A stretch of 64,000 bases of DNA from Branchiostoma floridae (taxonomy: Eukaryota; Chordata; Leptocardii; Amphioxiformes; Branchiostomatidae): contig NC_049980.1 of the NCBI RefSeq assembly GCF_000003815.2, positions 34,286,326 to 34,350,325 on the forward strand, written 5' to 3'. The stretch's first letter is position 1, and each line of letters begins with the position of its first letter. A program made the translations under genes and the position numbers. Positions 39,448 through 52,420 of the stretch are shown here, piece after piece. The notes under the pieces are model-generated. The model saw only the letters and a program-made list of their open reading frames with translations. It did not search any database and was not told the origin of the DNA.

Positions 39448-41490
39448 TTAGGTCAGAAAGTCAGAGCCGATTAGGTCAGAAAGTCAGAAAGTGGATGGTA
39501 AGAGGTATTGTACAGTGCGGGCTGGCAACTGGTCAAGTTTTTAGTTCTGTCTAGTTTTCCTATCACTAATCTCTCCCCGCTGTCGTGTAAACCAATGACT
39601 GTACTGGTCAGACTTGTATAGCTTATGTGCAAACTTCAAACACAGCGTGACACGTCGGTCCTTAAGAGTTTGGAGTCTTAGTCTTAGAGCTTCATAAGCT
39701 GAAGAGTAACTGTGGGAATTGTTTCATATCGTTTGTAAGGTCCCCGCTGACAATGAGCGACCGAATAGCTGCAAACATTGTTTTCTGTAACCCTTCGTTT
39801 TATAATTCGAAAGTGATGCAAGATGTTAAACAAACAAAACCTAAAAGAATCTTTCTTTATCTATGAAATTCGTTGAGCGATCTGTGAAGTGTCTCATCTC
39901 TCAGCGATCGCAGCCTTTATTAGAAATTGGCTGATACGCGCACTATGGAAGGAAGAAAAAGTAAAATCCCTACAAAGTCGTTAAAGTCCGCAACTGCCAA
40001 AGTGGCCTGAAAACTTTGAAGACTTGTGCACATCATTGCCTTCTTAAGATCAGAAGCAATCTTGACCACTTCGTACCTGTGAACCACGAAGTAGTCAATG
40101 AACTCAAGTACCACGTAGAGCTTTACAGCCATTTTAGTAATTGCCCCTGTAGTTTTTGTTTCATCACGTTATAGAGAAAAAGGCTAATCCAGGAAGACAA
40201 GGAAGGAAATCCCGAGTCGTTAGTCAACCTTGACCATGATCTTCTACCTAAACTGTTTCTTGTGATTGTCTTACTTTCTCATAAGGCAGCTGCCTTCATC
40301 ATCTTGAGGATTCTGGGGAATTTGAAGATAGTTTCTCTTCATCACCAGTTGAAGAGCCATGTCTGTGCTCTGACGGTTCTAGGCTTGATAATTAGGGGAA
40401 GTGTCTACCTGGCCCCTTATCGACCTCAAGAGCAGGGACGGTTTTTAGGTGAAAAATACGCGCAACCCTGTGTCGATCTTAAATATGGCCGATCTTCGCC
40501 CGGAGATCGTGGTATAACGTAATTTTGACCATGATTTTCTATCTAAACTGGTTCATGTGGTTGTCTTAATTTCTGACAAGGCAACCGCCTTCATCATCTT
40601 GTTGAGTCTGAAGACTTTGAAGATAGTTTCTCCCCATTTAGCGTACTCTGGCGGCCCTCGCCTTGATAATTGGGTGAAAGTGCACAACCTGGCCTTCTTA
40701 TCGATCTCAAACGCTTGAACGAGAACTTGCTCCGTTTGGGAGAAAACCATCAACTTATCACACTCTAACGGGTGTCAGTCCTAACATATCTTCCACTGAT
40801 TCATCGCGGCAGCTTTTATTGTACGTTCATGCTCTATCAGGCTTTGTGCATGCATACAGATATAAGACATGATAGAGTACAGATATGGACTACTAGTACT
40901 ATTCTGATGTATTATACTATTGACCAGGTCTCGTTTCGTTTCTTGATGATAGTGTAGTACTGAGGTTGAGTTTGTTGACAATAGAATGGTGAAAATGCGT
41001 ATGAAGATAAAGGTTTTTAGTACTAGTCATAGATTTAAACTGAGCAAACTTACTAACAATATAATACTTTCAGACGTATTGCAATGGTTTTATATAAAGT
41101 ACACCTTAAGATAATGCGGGTATCCGTTTTATAGCTTTCTTGACTTACAGACTGAAAAATCCTGAACGGTAAAATCTCTCAGGACCGCAGGTGGTCCTAT
41201 ACACGGCGGGCTGCCTCCATACAATAGAGACCAAACGGCTCGGAAATCCACATTTACGGCGGCCAAACCTCCGCAGACGCCATCAGCTGCCGTCAGGTGC
41301 GCGGGAGAAGCTCCGTTAACGGTTCAGCTCGCCACAATGCGCGGGAGAAGCTCTGTAGATGGCCGTTAACGGTTCAGCTCGCCACAATGCGCCACAATGG
41401 TGCTCATTTATCTCGCCTGGCGGGAGAAAAGCGGCCCATTACCCGCATTATTCCGCCGCCGTGATCTGGCGAGTAATCGTGGGTAACCGC
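39448..41490. other. Intergenic sequence with two diverged 300-bp repeats
   Basis: Sequence around 40225-40430 recurs at 40525-40690 (CCATGATCTTCTA/CCATGATTTTCTA, CCTTCATCATCTTG, GATAATT-GGG). The space between includes part of the TACCCCTGTCAC MITE (40432-40517). On the minus strand 40132-39920 is an open frame starting MAVKLYVVLEFIDYFVVHRY in good start context (AAAATGG). I do not recognise it. Confidence 0.4.
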
Positions 41491-41509
41491 GCTACGGTAA
41501 AAACCGTGT

Positions 41510-41891
41510 GTGTATTTTTTTGGGGGGTGGGGGGTTCAGCACGCTCGGGTTATCACTGCGGGGGGGGTGGGGTGGGGGTGTTGACTGTGTGTGTGTGGGG
41601 GGGGGGGGCACCGCGCTCAGGCAATCACTGCTGGAGGGGGTGGGGAGTAATCTGATACAGAGCCGTTTTGCTGAGGTAATAAAGTACACATACAGATGTG
41701 CCAAGAGTAATGTACTCCTCGCTCTTTCTTCCTCAGCGTTATTTGGGGGGGGGGGGGTTGTTCTGATGCAGATCTGCTGAGGTAATGCACTACACACACA
41801 GATGTGCCAAGATAGAGGGATGTATTCCTCGCTCTATCTTCCTCAGCGTTGTTTAGGGGGGGGGGGGGGGGTATCTGAAACAAATCTGCTG
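41510..41891. repeat. G-run-rich tandem repeat
   Basis: About 2.5 units of 115-120 bp, each ending in a run of 12 or more G and containing CAGATGTGCCAAGA, CTCGCTCT and TTCCTCAGCG. The upstream 41517-41640 also has many G runs. Sequence stops at the gap, probably because G runs stall sequencing. Confidence 0.85.
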
Positions 41892-41991
41892 NNNNNNNNN
41901 NNNNNNNNNNNNNNNNNNNNNNNNNNNNNNNNNNNNNNNNNNNNNNNNNNNNNNNNNNNNNNNNNNNNNNNNNNNNNNNNNNNNNNNNNNN
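41892..41991. other. Assembly gap (100 N)
   Basis: A gap of unknown size between the G-run repeat and the second copy of the 1.65-kb duplication. Confidence 0.97.
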
Positions 41992-43645
41992 CAAATTAAA
42001 GAAAACAACAGAACGTGCAGGGGGGAGAAAAAAAGCCGTGTGGCTTATATGTTTTATTTGCAAAATCATGCCCGAGGGCTAATTGCATATACAGTCTCAA
42101 GACCTAAGCTAATTACATATACAGTCTCAAGAACTAAGTCAAAGTCAAAGAAAATGCATAAAACTAGTGTCTAATCAAGTACATGGTATACAAACTCTTT
42201 CCCCGTCAAAATTTACAAATCATAATACAATTTAGTGGATATGAAGATTATACATCAAACAATAATAAACGAAGTGAAAATAATATAACCCAGTGATCAT
42301 CATAACGCTGCAATTGATTTAACCATGAAAAACTGAAACTAGACAAAACTAAACATAATCTCTGCTGTAGGAGAAATGTGGATATTTGAGCAGATGTGGC
42401 AGGCGGGAAGGGTTTGTGCGGATTCGGAGGTGTTTTGTACGGTTTTTGTTTTGTTCCGTGCCGGACTGGTCTTCCATTTCATCACACTTATCACCTAATT
42501 GTTTGACCGTTGGGGCAGCAAAAAGATTCGTTAACCAGCTTTTCTCCACCCTTCTCGGTTTTCTGTTCTTCTTAATAATGTTTCCCTTAGTGTCATGCCG
42601 TTCGGGTTTCTGTTAGAAAATTAAAAAAAAAAAAAAAAGTAAGAAATAAACACCACCAAACGCTAAAAAAAAATCCTACATCTACTCGACATTCAGGTAC
42701 TTAGAGTAAGATACGCCTAAAAGCAGTTGCTCAAACAAATGGACATGATTTTGGTAACGGTAAGACGTTTCGGATAACATTCATTACCTTTCTTCATCAG
42801 TGACACTGGAAAGATCTTGTTACAGAGAATTCATATTTAGCTGTGAATTGATATGCAAAAGTTTAAAAGCCAAAAGGATCTAGTTGTCTGAGAAGTTTGA
42901 CCGTTTCCAAAATCATATCCAGTTGCTTGGGTAACTTCCTTTTTGCCTACATCTGCTCTAAGATTACCCCAGTGTAGCCCCTTTCCTGCCGTGCCTGTGT
43001 TGCCACATTTCTGCTTACAAAGCGCCATTATGTCTCTATCTGCGGAGCTGTGGCAATATGCCACCTGCGCACCTTCCCACCAGCGGCTACAATTTGTTGC
43101 CATGCGCTTGGCATTGTTCCAGGAGAAATATCGCACAAGTAGCGATTAATAACGCTACATTGATCGTAAATGGGGCGTGCGGAAAGGGTGTTCTCTCCAG
43201 AGTTCCATCGGAACAAGCTCGTATTTTATGCGTTGTTCAATATAGATAGCATTTTTAAAACCAAATAATATAACACTAGTTTACCTTTATCCGTTGGGTA
43301 ACCTATATCCGTTGCTTATAAAAACGAGGTATTTGGGGGATATCACGTTGAAGGACGTTATTTTCAAATTGCAATAATTTCAGTATATTGCAGTTTAAAA
43401 CTACAAGCTATCTGCTTGAAGTGCCAAATTACCCTGTTTACAGAAACAACGCATATAGGTTACCCCGCGGATTAACTTGAACGAGCGTTACAGAAGATTG
43501 AAATACACGGTAATATATAAACCAAGAGGAAACAAAAACAACTTGTAGAGGTTTAATGTAGGGACACAGAAGAAAGAGCATCACTTCTAGCATTGCCTAC
43601 CTGCAATGGCCACCAATCAACTATGCAGATATGGGTAATACCCCT
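41992..43645. repeat. 1.65-kb duplication, copy 2
   Basis: Counterpart of 36549-38203, beginning at the first base after one gap and ending at the last base before the next. The right end falls within the MITE terminus TACCCCTGTCAC. This boundary pattern is typical of a redundant or allelic contig placed by scaffolding. Confidence 0.9.
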
Positions 43646-44120
43646 NNNNNNNNNNNNNNNNNNNNNNNNNNNNNNNNNNNNNNNNNNNNNNNNNNNNNNN
43701 NNNNNNNNNNNNNNNNNNNNNNNNNNNNNNNNNNNNNNNNNNNNNNNNNNNNNNNNNNNNNNNNNNNNNNNNNNNNNNNNNNNNNNNNNNNNNNNNNNNN
43801 NNNNNNNNNNNNNNNNNNNNNNNNNNNNNNNNNNNNNNNNNNNNNNNNNNNNNNNNNNNNNNNNNNNNNNNNNNNNNNNNNNNNNNNNNNNNNNNNNNNN
43901 NNNNNNNNNNNNNNNNNNNNNNNNNNNNNNNNNNNNNNNNNNNNNNNNNNNNNNNNNNNNNNNNNNNNNNNNNNNNNNNNNNNNNNNNNNNNNNNNNNNN
44001 NNNNNNNNNNNNNNNNNNNNNNNNNNNNNNNNNNNNNNNNNNNNNNNNNNNNNNNNNNNNNNNNNNNNNNNNNNNNNNNNNNNNNNNNNNNNNNNNNNNN
44101 NNNNNNNNNNNNNNNNNNNN
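43646..44120. other. Assembly gap (475 N)
   Basis: A gap with a non-default length, so probably sized from read pairs. A 29-bp array starts on its right edge and may fill it. Confidence 0.97.
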
Positions 44121-44290
44121 CGATTTCGATGTATGACTTTGAGTTCGCACGATTCGAAGTGCAATTTTGACGTCGCACGGTTTTGAGGTGCAATTTTGAC
44201 GTCGCACGATTTTGAAGTACAATTTTGACCTCGCACGAGTTTGAAGTGCAATTTTGACGTCGCACGATTTTGAAGTGCAATTTTGACGTA
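44121..44290. repeat. 29-bp minisatellite at gap edge
   Basis: About six units containing GACGTCGCACGATTTTGAAG and TGCAATTTT. Each unit is partly self-complementary (GCAC-GATTTTGAA-GTGC). Confidence 0.9.
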
Positions 44291-44615
44291 CGACCCAGCC
44301 CTTATACCCATCTGTCTGTAACACACGTAAAACATTAATGGCAATGGTGACCCTTCTTCTTCCGAACGCTCTTAACGAGCGACATATTCAACCATTCTTT
44401 GTGGCTAATGGCGCCACCTTGATGCTCAAAACCTTTGCATACACGCTAGCCTGGGTGCTGAAAGCCCGACGGTTATTAGCCTGCCCCGTCCAATGGTTTT
44501 CCAGGATTACCGCCTAAAACGGTGACCCCTTCTCAATGAACTAACCGCACAGCCACTTCACCCGTTTTTGTAGTGGCTGATGACGCAAACTTGAAGCTAA
44601 ATACACTCTTACCTA
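44291..44615. other. Unique-looking spacer before satellite
   Basis: No gene seen. About 44455-44520 (GCCTGCCCCGTCCAATGG, GGATTACC) recurs on the far side of the satellite at 46650-46690, so the array has grown between two copies of a flanking segment. Confidence 0.6.
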
Positions 44616-46515
44616 GGTGATGCTAGCCTCTTGGCTATTAGCATACCCTAACCATGGTACTGAAAACCCGGTGGTTATTGGCGTACCCTAACCATGGTAC
44701 TGAAAACCCGGTGGTTATTGGCGTACCCTAACCATGGCACTGAAAGCCCGATGGCTATTAGAATACCCTAACCATGGTACTGATAGCATGGGTCATTAGC
44801 ATACCCAGCCATGGTATTCAAGCCCGGTGGCTATTAGCATGCCCTAACTCTGGCACTGAAAGCCTGGGTTATTAGCATACCCTAACCATGGTACTGAAAG
44901 CCCGGTGGTTATTGGCGTACCCTAACCATGGCATTGAAAGCCCGATGGCTATTAGAATACCCTAACCATGGCACTGAAAGCCCGATGGCTATTAGAATAC
45001 CCTAACCATGGTACTGATAGCATGGATTATTAGCATACCCTGACCATGGTACTAAAAACCCGGTGATTATTGGCGTACCCTAACCATGGCACTGAAAGCC
45101 CGATGGCTATTAGAATACCCTAACCATGGTACTGAAAGCCAGGGTCATTAGCATACCCAGCCATGGTACTCAAGCCCGGTGGCTATTAGCATACCCCAAC
45201 TCTGGCACTGAAAGCCCGGTGGCTATTAGCATACCCTAACTCTGGTACTGAAAGCCCGGTGGTTATTAGCATACCCTAACCATGGTACTGAAAGCCTGGG
45301 GCTATTAGCATACCCTAACCATGGTACTGAAAGCCAGTGTCATTAGCATACCCGGCCATGGTACTCAAGCCCGGTGGTTATTAGCATACCCTAACCATGG
45401 TACTGAAAGCCCGGTGGCTATTAGCATACCTTAACCATGGTACTGAAAGCCTGGGGCTATTAGCATACCCTAACCATGGTACTGAAAGCCCGGTGGCTAT
45501 TACCATACCCTAACCATGGTACTGAAGGCCTGGGTTATTAGCATACCCTAACCATGGTACTGAAAGCCCGGTGGCTATTAGCATACCCTAACCATGGTAC
45601 TGAAGGCCTGGGTTATTAGCATACCCTAACCATGGTACTGAAAGCCCAGTGGCTAATAGCATACCCTAACCATGGTACTGAAAGCCCGGTGGCTATTAGC
45701 ATACCCTAACCATGGTACCGAAAGCCTGGGGCTATTAGCATACCCTAACCATGGTACTGAAAGCCTGGGGCTATTAGCATACCCTAACCATGGTACTGAA
45801 AGCCCGGTGGCTATTAGCATACCCTAACCATGGTACTGAAAGCCCGGTGGCTATTAGCATACCATAACCATGGTACTGAAAGCCCGGTGGCTATTAGCAT
45901 ACCCTAACCATGGTACTCAAAGCCCGGTGGCTATTAGCATACCCTGACCATGGTACTGAAAGCCCGGTGGCTATTAGCATACCCTAACCATGGTACTGAA
46001 AGCCCGGTGGTTATTAGCATACCCTAACCATGGTACTGAAAGCATGGTGGTTATTAGCATAGCCTAACCATGGTACGGAAAACCCGGTGGTTATTAGCAT
46101 ACCCTAACCATGGTACTGAAAGCCCGGTGGTTATTAGCATACCCTAACCATGGCACTGAAAGCCCGGTGGTTATTAGCATACCCTAACCATGGTACTGAA
46201 AGCCCGGTGGCTATTAGCATACCCTAACCATGGTACTGAAAGCCTGGGTTATTAGCATACCCTAACCATGGTACTGAAAGCCTGGGTTATTAGCATACCC
46301 TAACCATGGTACTGAAAGCCCGGTGGCTATTAGCATACCCTAACCATGGCACTGAAAGCCCGGTGGTTATTAGCATACCCTAACCATGGTACTGAAAGCC
46401 CGGTGGTTATTAGCATACCCTAACCATGGTACTGAAAGCCCGGTGGTTATTAGCATACCCTAGCCATGGTACTGAAAGCCCGGTGGTTATTAGCATACCC
46501 TAGCCATGGTACTTA
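44616..46515. repeat. 40-bp satellite array
   Basis: About 47 units containing CTAACCATGGTACTGAAAGC and CCGGTGGTTATTAGCATACC. Some units are 3 bp shorter (CTGGGTTATTAGC). The first kilobase is more variable than the 45780-46500 part, where three units repeat exactly every 120 bp. Confidence 0.97.
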
Positions 46516-48415
46516 GAGCCTGATAAATTGAAGGCGACCCTGACCCCTTCCCCAAGCACTTTAACAGTAACCTTTTTAACCGTTTCTTGCGCAAACTTGC
46601 TTCTGACAACCTTTTTATACCCTAACCAAGGTACTGAAAGCCCGGTGGTTATTCGCCTGCCCCGTCCAATGGCTTTTTTTCTGGATTACCTCCCGATAAA
46701 TATTTCATGATAAGCCGGACGCTGATTATGACTGGCATCTAGACAGCCGCTTTCCATCAAACCATCGTTTCCTTTTATGGCGTCGAGGTCTCTATCAGGG
46801 GTAATTGGCCCTTGAGTACAGAGAGGAAGTGGGATCACCAAAAAAGGGAACGCTGCCTTTTATTTTTACATTTCTGTGGCCTTGTGCTCGGGCGGAAAGG
46901 GTTCGCTAATGGCAGGGTTTAAAGTGGTGACCTTAAGATGTTAATACACATGAGCTTCTATGACTTTCGGAACAGAGAAAGGACCTCGGTGACGCATTGT
47001 GCCGTGTATTTGAGAGCAAATACACGAAAGGCCTGTCAATATAATTGCAGAAAGGGATATAGCCTTTTGAACTTTGTCAAGAAATATATGAAAATACGTC
47101 CAGCTAGTGCTACTCCTACCTACAGTGAAATTCCTTCTTTTCAATCTTTACTTGAAACATACCGAATAACAAGTTTCTTTAATCAAAACAAATGAGGAAC
47201 GTAACATGCCTTCTTGTGAATATCAGATAAAATTGTTCACATACTGAGACATACTGTGTCTAACATGGCATTAAATAACGCTTGCTCGGCTAACAGTATC
47301 ACTCATAATAACCGGCGTAAGAGCTGGACGGATAACAAAGAAACCTGCTTTATTTGCTATTTTACTTGAAACAGCTAAACAGCCGTTGCTAGTTGCATAA
47401 AACAGAAACCCTATCTCATCCATAGTGTAACTATTTGACCGTTGGTTCACCAAGATCTGACTACCACTTTTTCCACCCATCTTTGTCTTTTCATGTTCCC
47501 CTCAATGTTTCGCTTAGTGCCATGCAGTTCTATTCTCTGATATTATCCTCCATCTTCTCCGTTGCCTACTTCTCTTCCTTCCTCCCTTGCATGATAGTTT
47601 TTGCTAGTCCCGATGACAATGACGTGTGGCCATGCCTCTTCAGTTTTCCTTTCTTTACTGCGTTAGGGAGATCCTCTACAATACAATCCGCCCCTCAACA
47701 AAACAACTCTCTGCATTTACATTCCACAAGTGTCTGTAAACGGCGTTTTAAAACAGTTATTGTCGTCACAAATCCCCTGCACTGGCAGTAAAAACGATTT
47801 ACATGGGAGATTGCCGCCGCTTGTAGGCACCGCTGAGAGATTGTTACTTTTGAATCCACACGCGAAAATATGAGCAGGCAGGGGGAAATCTGTATTGTGT
47901 TTCTGGTTACAGTTATGGAAAAATACATTCCCTTTATTCTATTTTTTTAGACTCGGCCGTCTACATAACATGATGGTAACGTAAATGTGATGCAGGTTTG
48001 GTGGGCCTTTTGGTGTGAATTTTCCATTACAATAGAAATAAGTAAAAAAAGACTCAAGACAAGGCGAAATGAAAGAGAATATTCGTCAATACCGAAGTAT
48101 TAATTAATGTGAACTGTAACATCCATGTTCGTTTGCTTTGTGTGCATTTTTTAACGATCAGAAACTTAGCTTCGACATACATAACTCACGCTAAAATTCA
48201 CGGTACACTGTGCCTTTACACTGGACCTGTTTTATAATCATGGTCGTTATACCGGCTATATAAATACAGATAAGAGGGAGTTTTCTCAGTATTCCCCACC
48301 AAAAATGATAATGTTTACAAACAACGTTTTGCAACTTTTCGGAATAAGTTCGCCATGTATCTTTCAGTTTCCCCAACGAACGATCTATGCACATATCTGC
48401 ATCCTCCCAGGATCC
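46516..48415. other. Intergenic sequence, no gene recognised
   Basis: No supported exon. About 47425-47530 is a diverged copy of 37050-37160 (TTTGACCGTTGG, TCCACCC, GTTTCGCTTAGTG/GTTTCCCTTAGTG). A LINE-tail motif (GTTATACCGGCTATA) is at about 48246. Confidence 0.4.
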
Positions 48416-49835
48416 CATCTCGCCTTGGTAAGGACATGACCAGCACCCCTGTGCATGGCCGCGTGGTACCTCACGCCTTGGTAAGGACATTACCAGCACC
48501 CCTGTGCATGGCCGCGTGGTACGTCACGCCTTGGTAAGGACATAGCCAGCACCCCTGTGCATGGCCGCGTGGTGCGTCACGTCTTGGTAAGGACATGACC
48601 AGCACCCCTGTCCATGGCCGCGTGGTACGTCACGCCTTGGTAAGGACATGACCAGCACCCCTGTGCATGGCCGCGTGGTACCTCAGCACCCCTGTGCATG
48701 CCCGAGTGGTGCGTCACGCCTTGGTAAGGACATAGCCAGCACCCCTGTACATGGCCGCGTGGTACGTCACGCCTTGGTAAGGACATGACCAGCACCCCTG
48801 TACATGGCCGCGTGGTACGTCACGCCTTGGTAAGGACATTACCTGCACCCCTGTCCATGGCCGCGTGGTACGTCACGTCTTAGTAAGGACATAGCCAGCA
48901 CCCCTGTGCATGGCCGCGTGGTGCGTCACGCCTTGGTAAGGACATTGCCAGCACCCCTGTCCATGGCCGCGTGGTACGTCACGCCTTGGTAAGGACATTA
49001 CCTGCACCCCTGTCCATGGCCGCGTGGTGCGTCACGTCTTGGTAAGGACATTACCAGCACCCCTGTCCATGGCCGCGTGGTGCGTCACGTCTTGGTAAGG
49101 ACATTACCAGCACCCCTGTGCATGGCCGCGTGGCACGTCACGTCTTGGTAAGGACATAACCAGCACCCCTGTCCATGGCCGCGTTGTACGTCACGTCTTG
49201 GTAAGGACATAACCAGCACCCCTGTCCATGGCCGCGTGGTACGTCACGCCTTGGTAAGGACATAACCAGCACCCCTGTCCATGGCCGCGTGGTACGTCAC
49301 GCCTTGGTAAGGACATAACCAGCACCCCTGTCCATGGCCGCGTTGTACGTCACGCCTTGGTAAGGACATAGCCAGCACCCCTGTGCATGGCCGCGTGGTG
49401 CGTCACGCCTTGGTAAGGACATTGCCAGCACCCCTGTCCATGGCCGCGTGGTACGTCACGCCTTGGTAAGGCCATGACCAGCACCCCTGTCCATGGCCGC
49501 GTGGTGCGTCACGCCTTGGTGAGGACATAGCCAGCACCCCTGTGCATGGCCGCGTGGTGCGTCACGCCTTGGTAAGGACATTACCAGCACCCCTGTGCAT
49601 GGCCGCGTGGCACGTCACGCCTTGGTAAGGACATTACCAGCACCCCTGTCCATGGCCGCGTGGTGCGTCACGCCTTGGTAAGGCCATATCCAGCACCCCT
49701 GTCCATGGCCGCGTGGTACGTCACGTCTTGGTAAGGACATCACCAGCACCCCTGTCCATGGCCGCGTGGTACGTCACGTCTTGGTAAGGACATCACCAGC
49801 ACCAATGTGCATGGCCGCGTGGTAAGTCACGTCTG
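48416..49835. repeat. 53-bp minisatellite
   Basis: About 27 units containing CTTGGTAAGGACAT, CCAGCACCCCTGT, CATGGCCGCGTGGT and ACGTCACG. The period is 53 bp, with one truncated unit near 48680. GC-rich and CpG-containing relative to its surroundings. The ACGTCA in nearly every unit is a CREB/ATF half-site. Confidence 0.97.
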
Positions 49836-51479
49836 ATCACTATCTAATGAGCACTGACTAATCAACTCCACCGTCGCTGCGCACCCTTAGTCTGATGGAG
49901 CGTGTCCCATGTGGAGTGTGTATATCTCTTATCTGGTACAGTGAAGAAATGATGACGGATTGGTCTTAATGATGCAAAACGGGAAATGTCTACGGCGATT
50001 TGATTCCGTGCTAGTTAGAAAATGCGGTGGTTTTAAATAACCCGTTGAAACAAGGGAGTAGGCAGGACAGAAATGGAACATACATTTTCTAGGAGAAAAC
50101 AACATGGAACTATAGCGAACACTCCCCATTTACAGTATCGGCTTCCTTAGCATAGGAAAGTCTTTTACCCTTCTAATTCTGAATTTGACTAAGTTTGGCT
50201 GGTATAAAATCGATGAGGATTTGGAAGGAGAACTGATCTACCATCCACCAGTAGAGAAGGCTTCCTGCAGTCCTGTAGAGTGCCTTTGTTTTCCCGCATA
50301 CTGACGATTCTTCAGATAGTAAAAATCGATTGGCACGACTGCTGAACCCCGAAGTGAGACCCACCGGACCCCGAAGTGAGACCCACCGGACCCCTTGTCT
50401 CTGCCGCTTGTTGTGAAACGTGACAAGACGGCGCCTGTTGCGCATGTGCGGGCTACGCGATCCGCAGGGTTTCCATACTCCGTATTTGCGTACGACAGGA
50501 CGTTTCCGACCCATTTGTCTGTACGCTTGTCTCAGGCCTGCTGCCACCAGACAGAGATTTCTGAGCGACCGTGCAGCTACCTGCATTGTATTTTAGTGAC
50601 CCTCAATTTCAAATTCAAAATACGCATGTGAAAATATCGATCTTCATCATTGTCTTCTGATAACATCCACTGAATAATATGTCAAATCTTTGGCCTCAGC
50701 CTCTATTGGAATGGGGTTTATGTCAGAATGGTGATCACAAAATGTTTATTACCAGGTGACTTCGTCTATTTTTGAATAGGCTGAACGCCTTGAATGGAAA
50801 TCACTTCCACTAAGGTGCAACACAGCTCCACGGGGCTTCCACTATTTGCGTGACCCAGGCTGCTTACATCTGCATACGTTGTGACATTGTCTTCATCACA
50901 AAATGTTTACTATTAGATCCCTTAGGCTATCTTGATCTAGTGACGAAGGAGTCTGGTAGATGTATGTGTGATAGGAAAGACTCATGTCAAATCCGTGTGA
51001 AGTTATGCTAAATACATAAAACTAATATGAAAACTTAAACGTATTCTCGGTTGTATGTGTCTGTTTTGTTCTTTGGGTTAGGAAATGGCACATAACTTAG
51101 CACTTAGTACCCAAATAATTGATCTTCTTAAATATCTTATTTTCAATGCAGTACAAGTTGTATGTATTAAGTCCGCTGTTAATTTGTCTTGTCTCTTTTG
51201 TATATTTGATGTTCTGTGAATAATAATGACAAAAATGCGGCATGCCCAACAAGAGTCGAGCATAATTTTCACATCAGAATAAATGCCTTCAATGTGGTAT
51301 GCCTTGTCTCTTTTGCATATCCCATGTTCTGTGAATAATGATAATAAAAACTGCGGCAAGCCGAGTCGAGCTGGTCTAGTAATCTACCGTCTTGCACATC
51401 AGCGCTGAACAAGACTTTGTTTATTTTTACATCAGAATAAATGCCTTCAATGTAGACACTTTGTTGTACCAACGCATAC
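49836..51479. other. Intergenic sequence, no gene recognised
   Basis: GACCCACCGGACCCCGAAGTGA is duplicated in tandem at about 50345-50390. A tandem copy of about 125 bp (CTTGTCTCTTTTG, ATGTTCTGTGAATAAT) spans 51185-51355. No convincing exon. Confidence 0.45.
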
Positions 51480-52420
51480 CGCAGTTGAATTTGCACCCAA
51501 GACAGATTCTAGAGCACCTGGGAGGCTAACAAGTTTCAGGCCAAGAGGCCGGGTCACCACACACATGTGCACCAGGCGATCCGATGAAGTATATCGTCCA
51601 ATGATGATTTTATGATTTCTACATTGGAATGAATACCTTCAATGAAGATGCTTTTCCACCAAGGTGTACCACAGCTGCAATCTGCACACAAGACTTGCTA
51701 AAGAGCGCCTTGCTGTAAGAACAATCTTCAGGCCACCAGACTGGGTCACCACACACATGTGCACCAGGCGATCTAATGAAATATATCGTTCGTCAGGACG
51801 TACACGACTGGGTACACGACTGTGATGATTTCTACATTGGAATGAATACCTTCAGTGAAGACGCTTTTCCACCAAGGTGTACCACAGCTGAATCTGCACA
51901 CAAGACTTGCTAAAGAGCGCCTTGCTGTAAGAACAATCTTCAGGCCACCAGACTGGGTCACCACACACGTATGTGCACCAGGTGATACCATGAAGTATAT
52001 CGTCCCTCAGGATGTCCACGATTTCTACATTGGAATGAATACCTTGAATGCAGACGCTTTTCCACCTGTACATGTACCACAACTAAATTTGCACACAAGA
52101 CAGATTCCAAAGCACCTGGGAGGCTAAGATGTAGGAACAAGCTTCGGGACACCAGACCCGGTCACCACACACGAATATACACCCAGGTGATCCGATGAAA
52201 TATATCGTCCGTCAGGACGTACACGACTTAAATTGATGATTTCTATATTGGAATGAATACCTTCAATGAAGACGCTTTTCCACCAAGGTTTACCACAACT
52301 AAATTTTCACGCAAGACGTGCTAAAGAGCACCTGTGAGGCTAAGATGTAGGAACAAGCTCCAGGCCACCAGGCCGGGTCACCACACACGTATATACACCC
52401 AGGTGATCCGATGAAGTATA
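51480..52420. repeat. Tandem repeat of about 190-215 bp
   Basis: Five units marked by GGGTCACCACACAC/CGGTCACCACACAC near 51551, 51743, 51955, 52159 and 52375. They also share ATTGGAATGAATACCTT, CTTTTCCACC and GATCCGATGAA. Spacing 192, 212, 204 and 216 bp. Confidence 0.85.

Noticed and set aside
43553-44344. Long frames spanning the 475-N gap
   Set aside because: The frames exist only because N codons contain no stops; the flanking parts translate a 29-bp minisatellite.
44121-46515. CRISPR-like array in the 29- and 40-bp repeats
   Set aside because: Units are directly adjacent, without unique spacers of constant length, and the genome is eukaryotic. These are tandem minisatellites.
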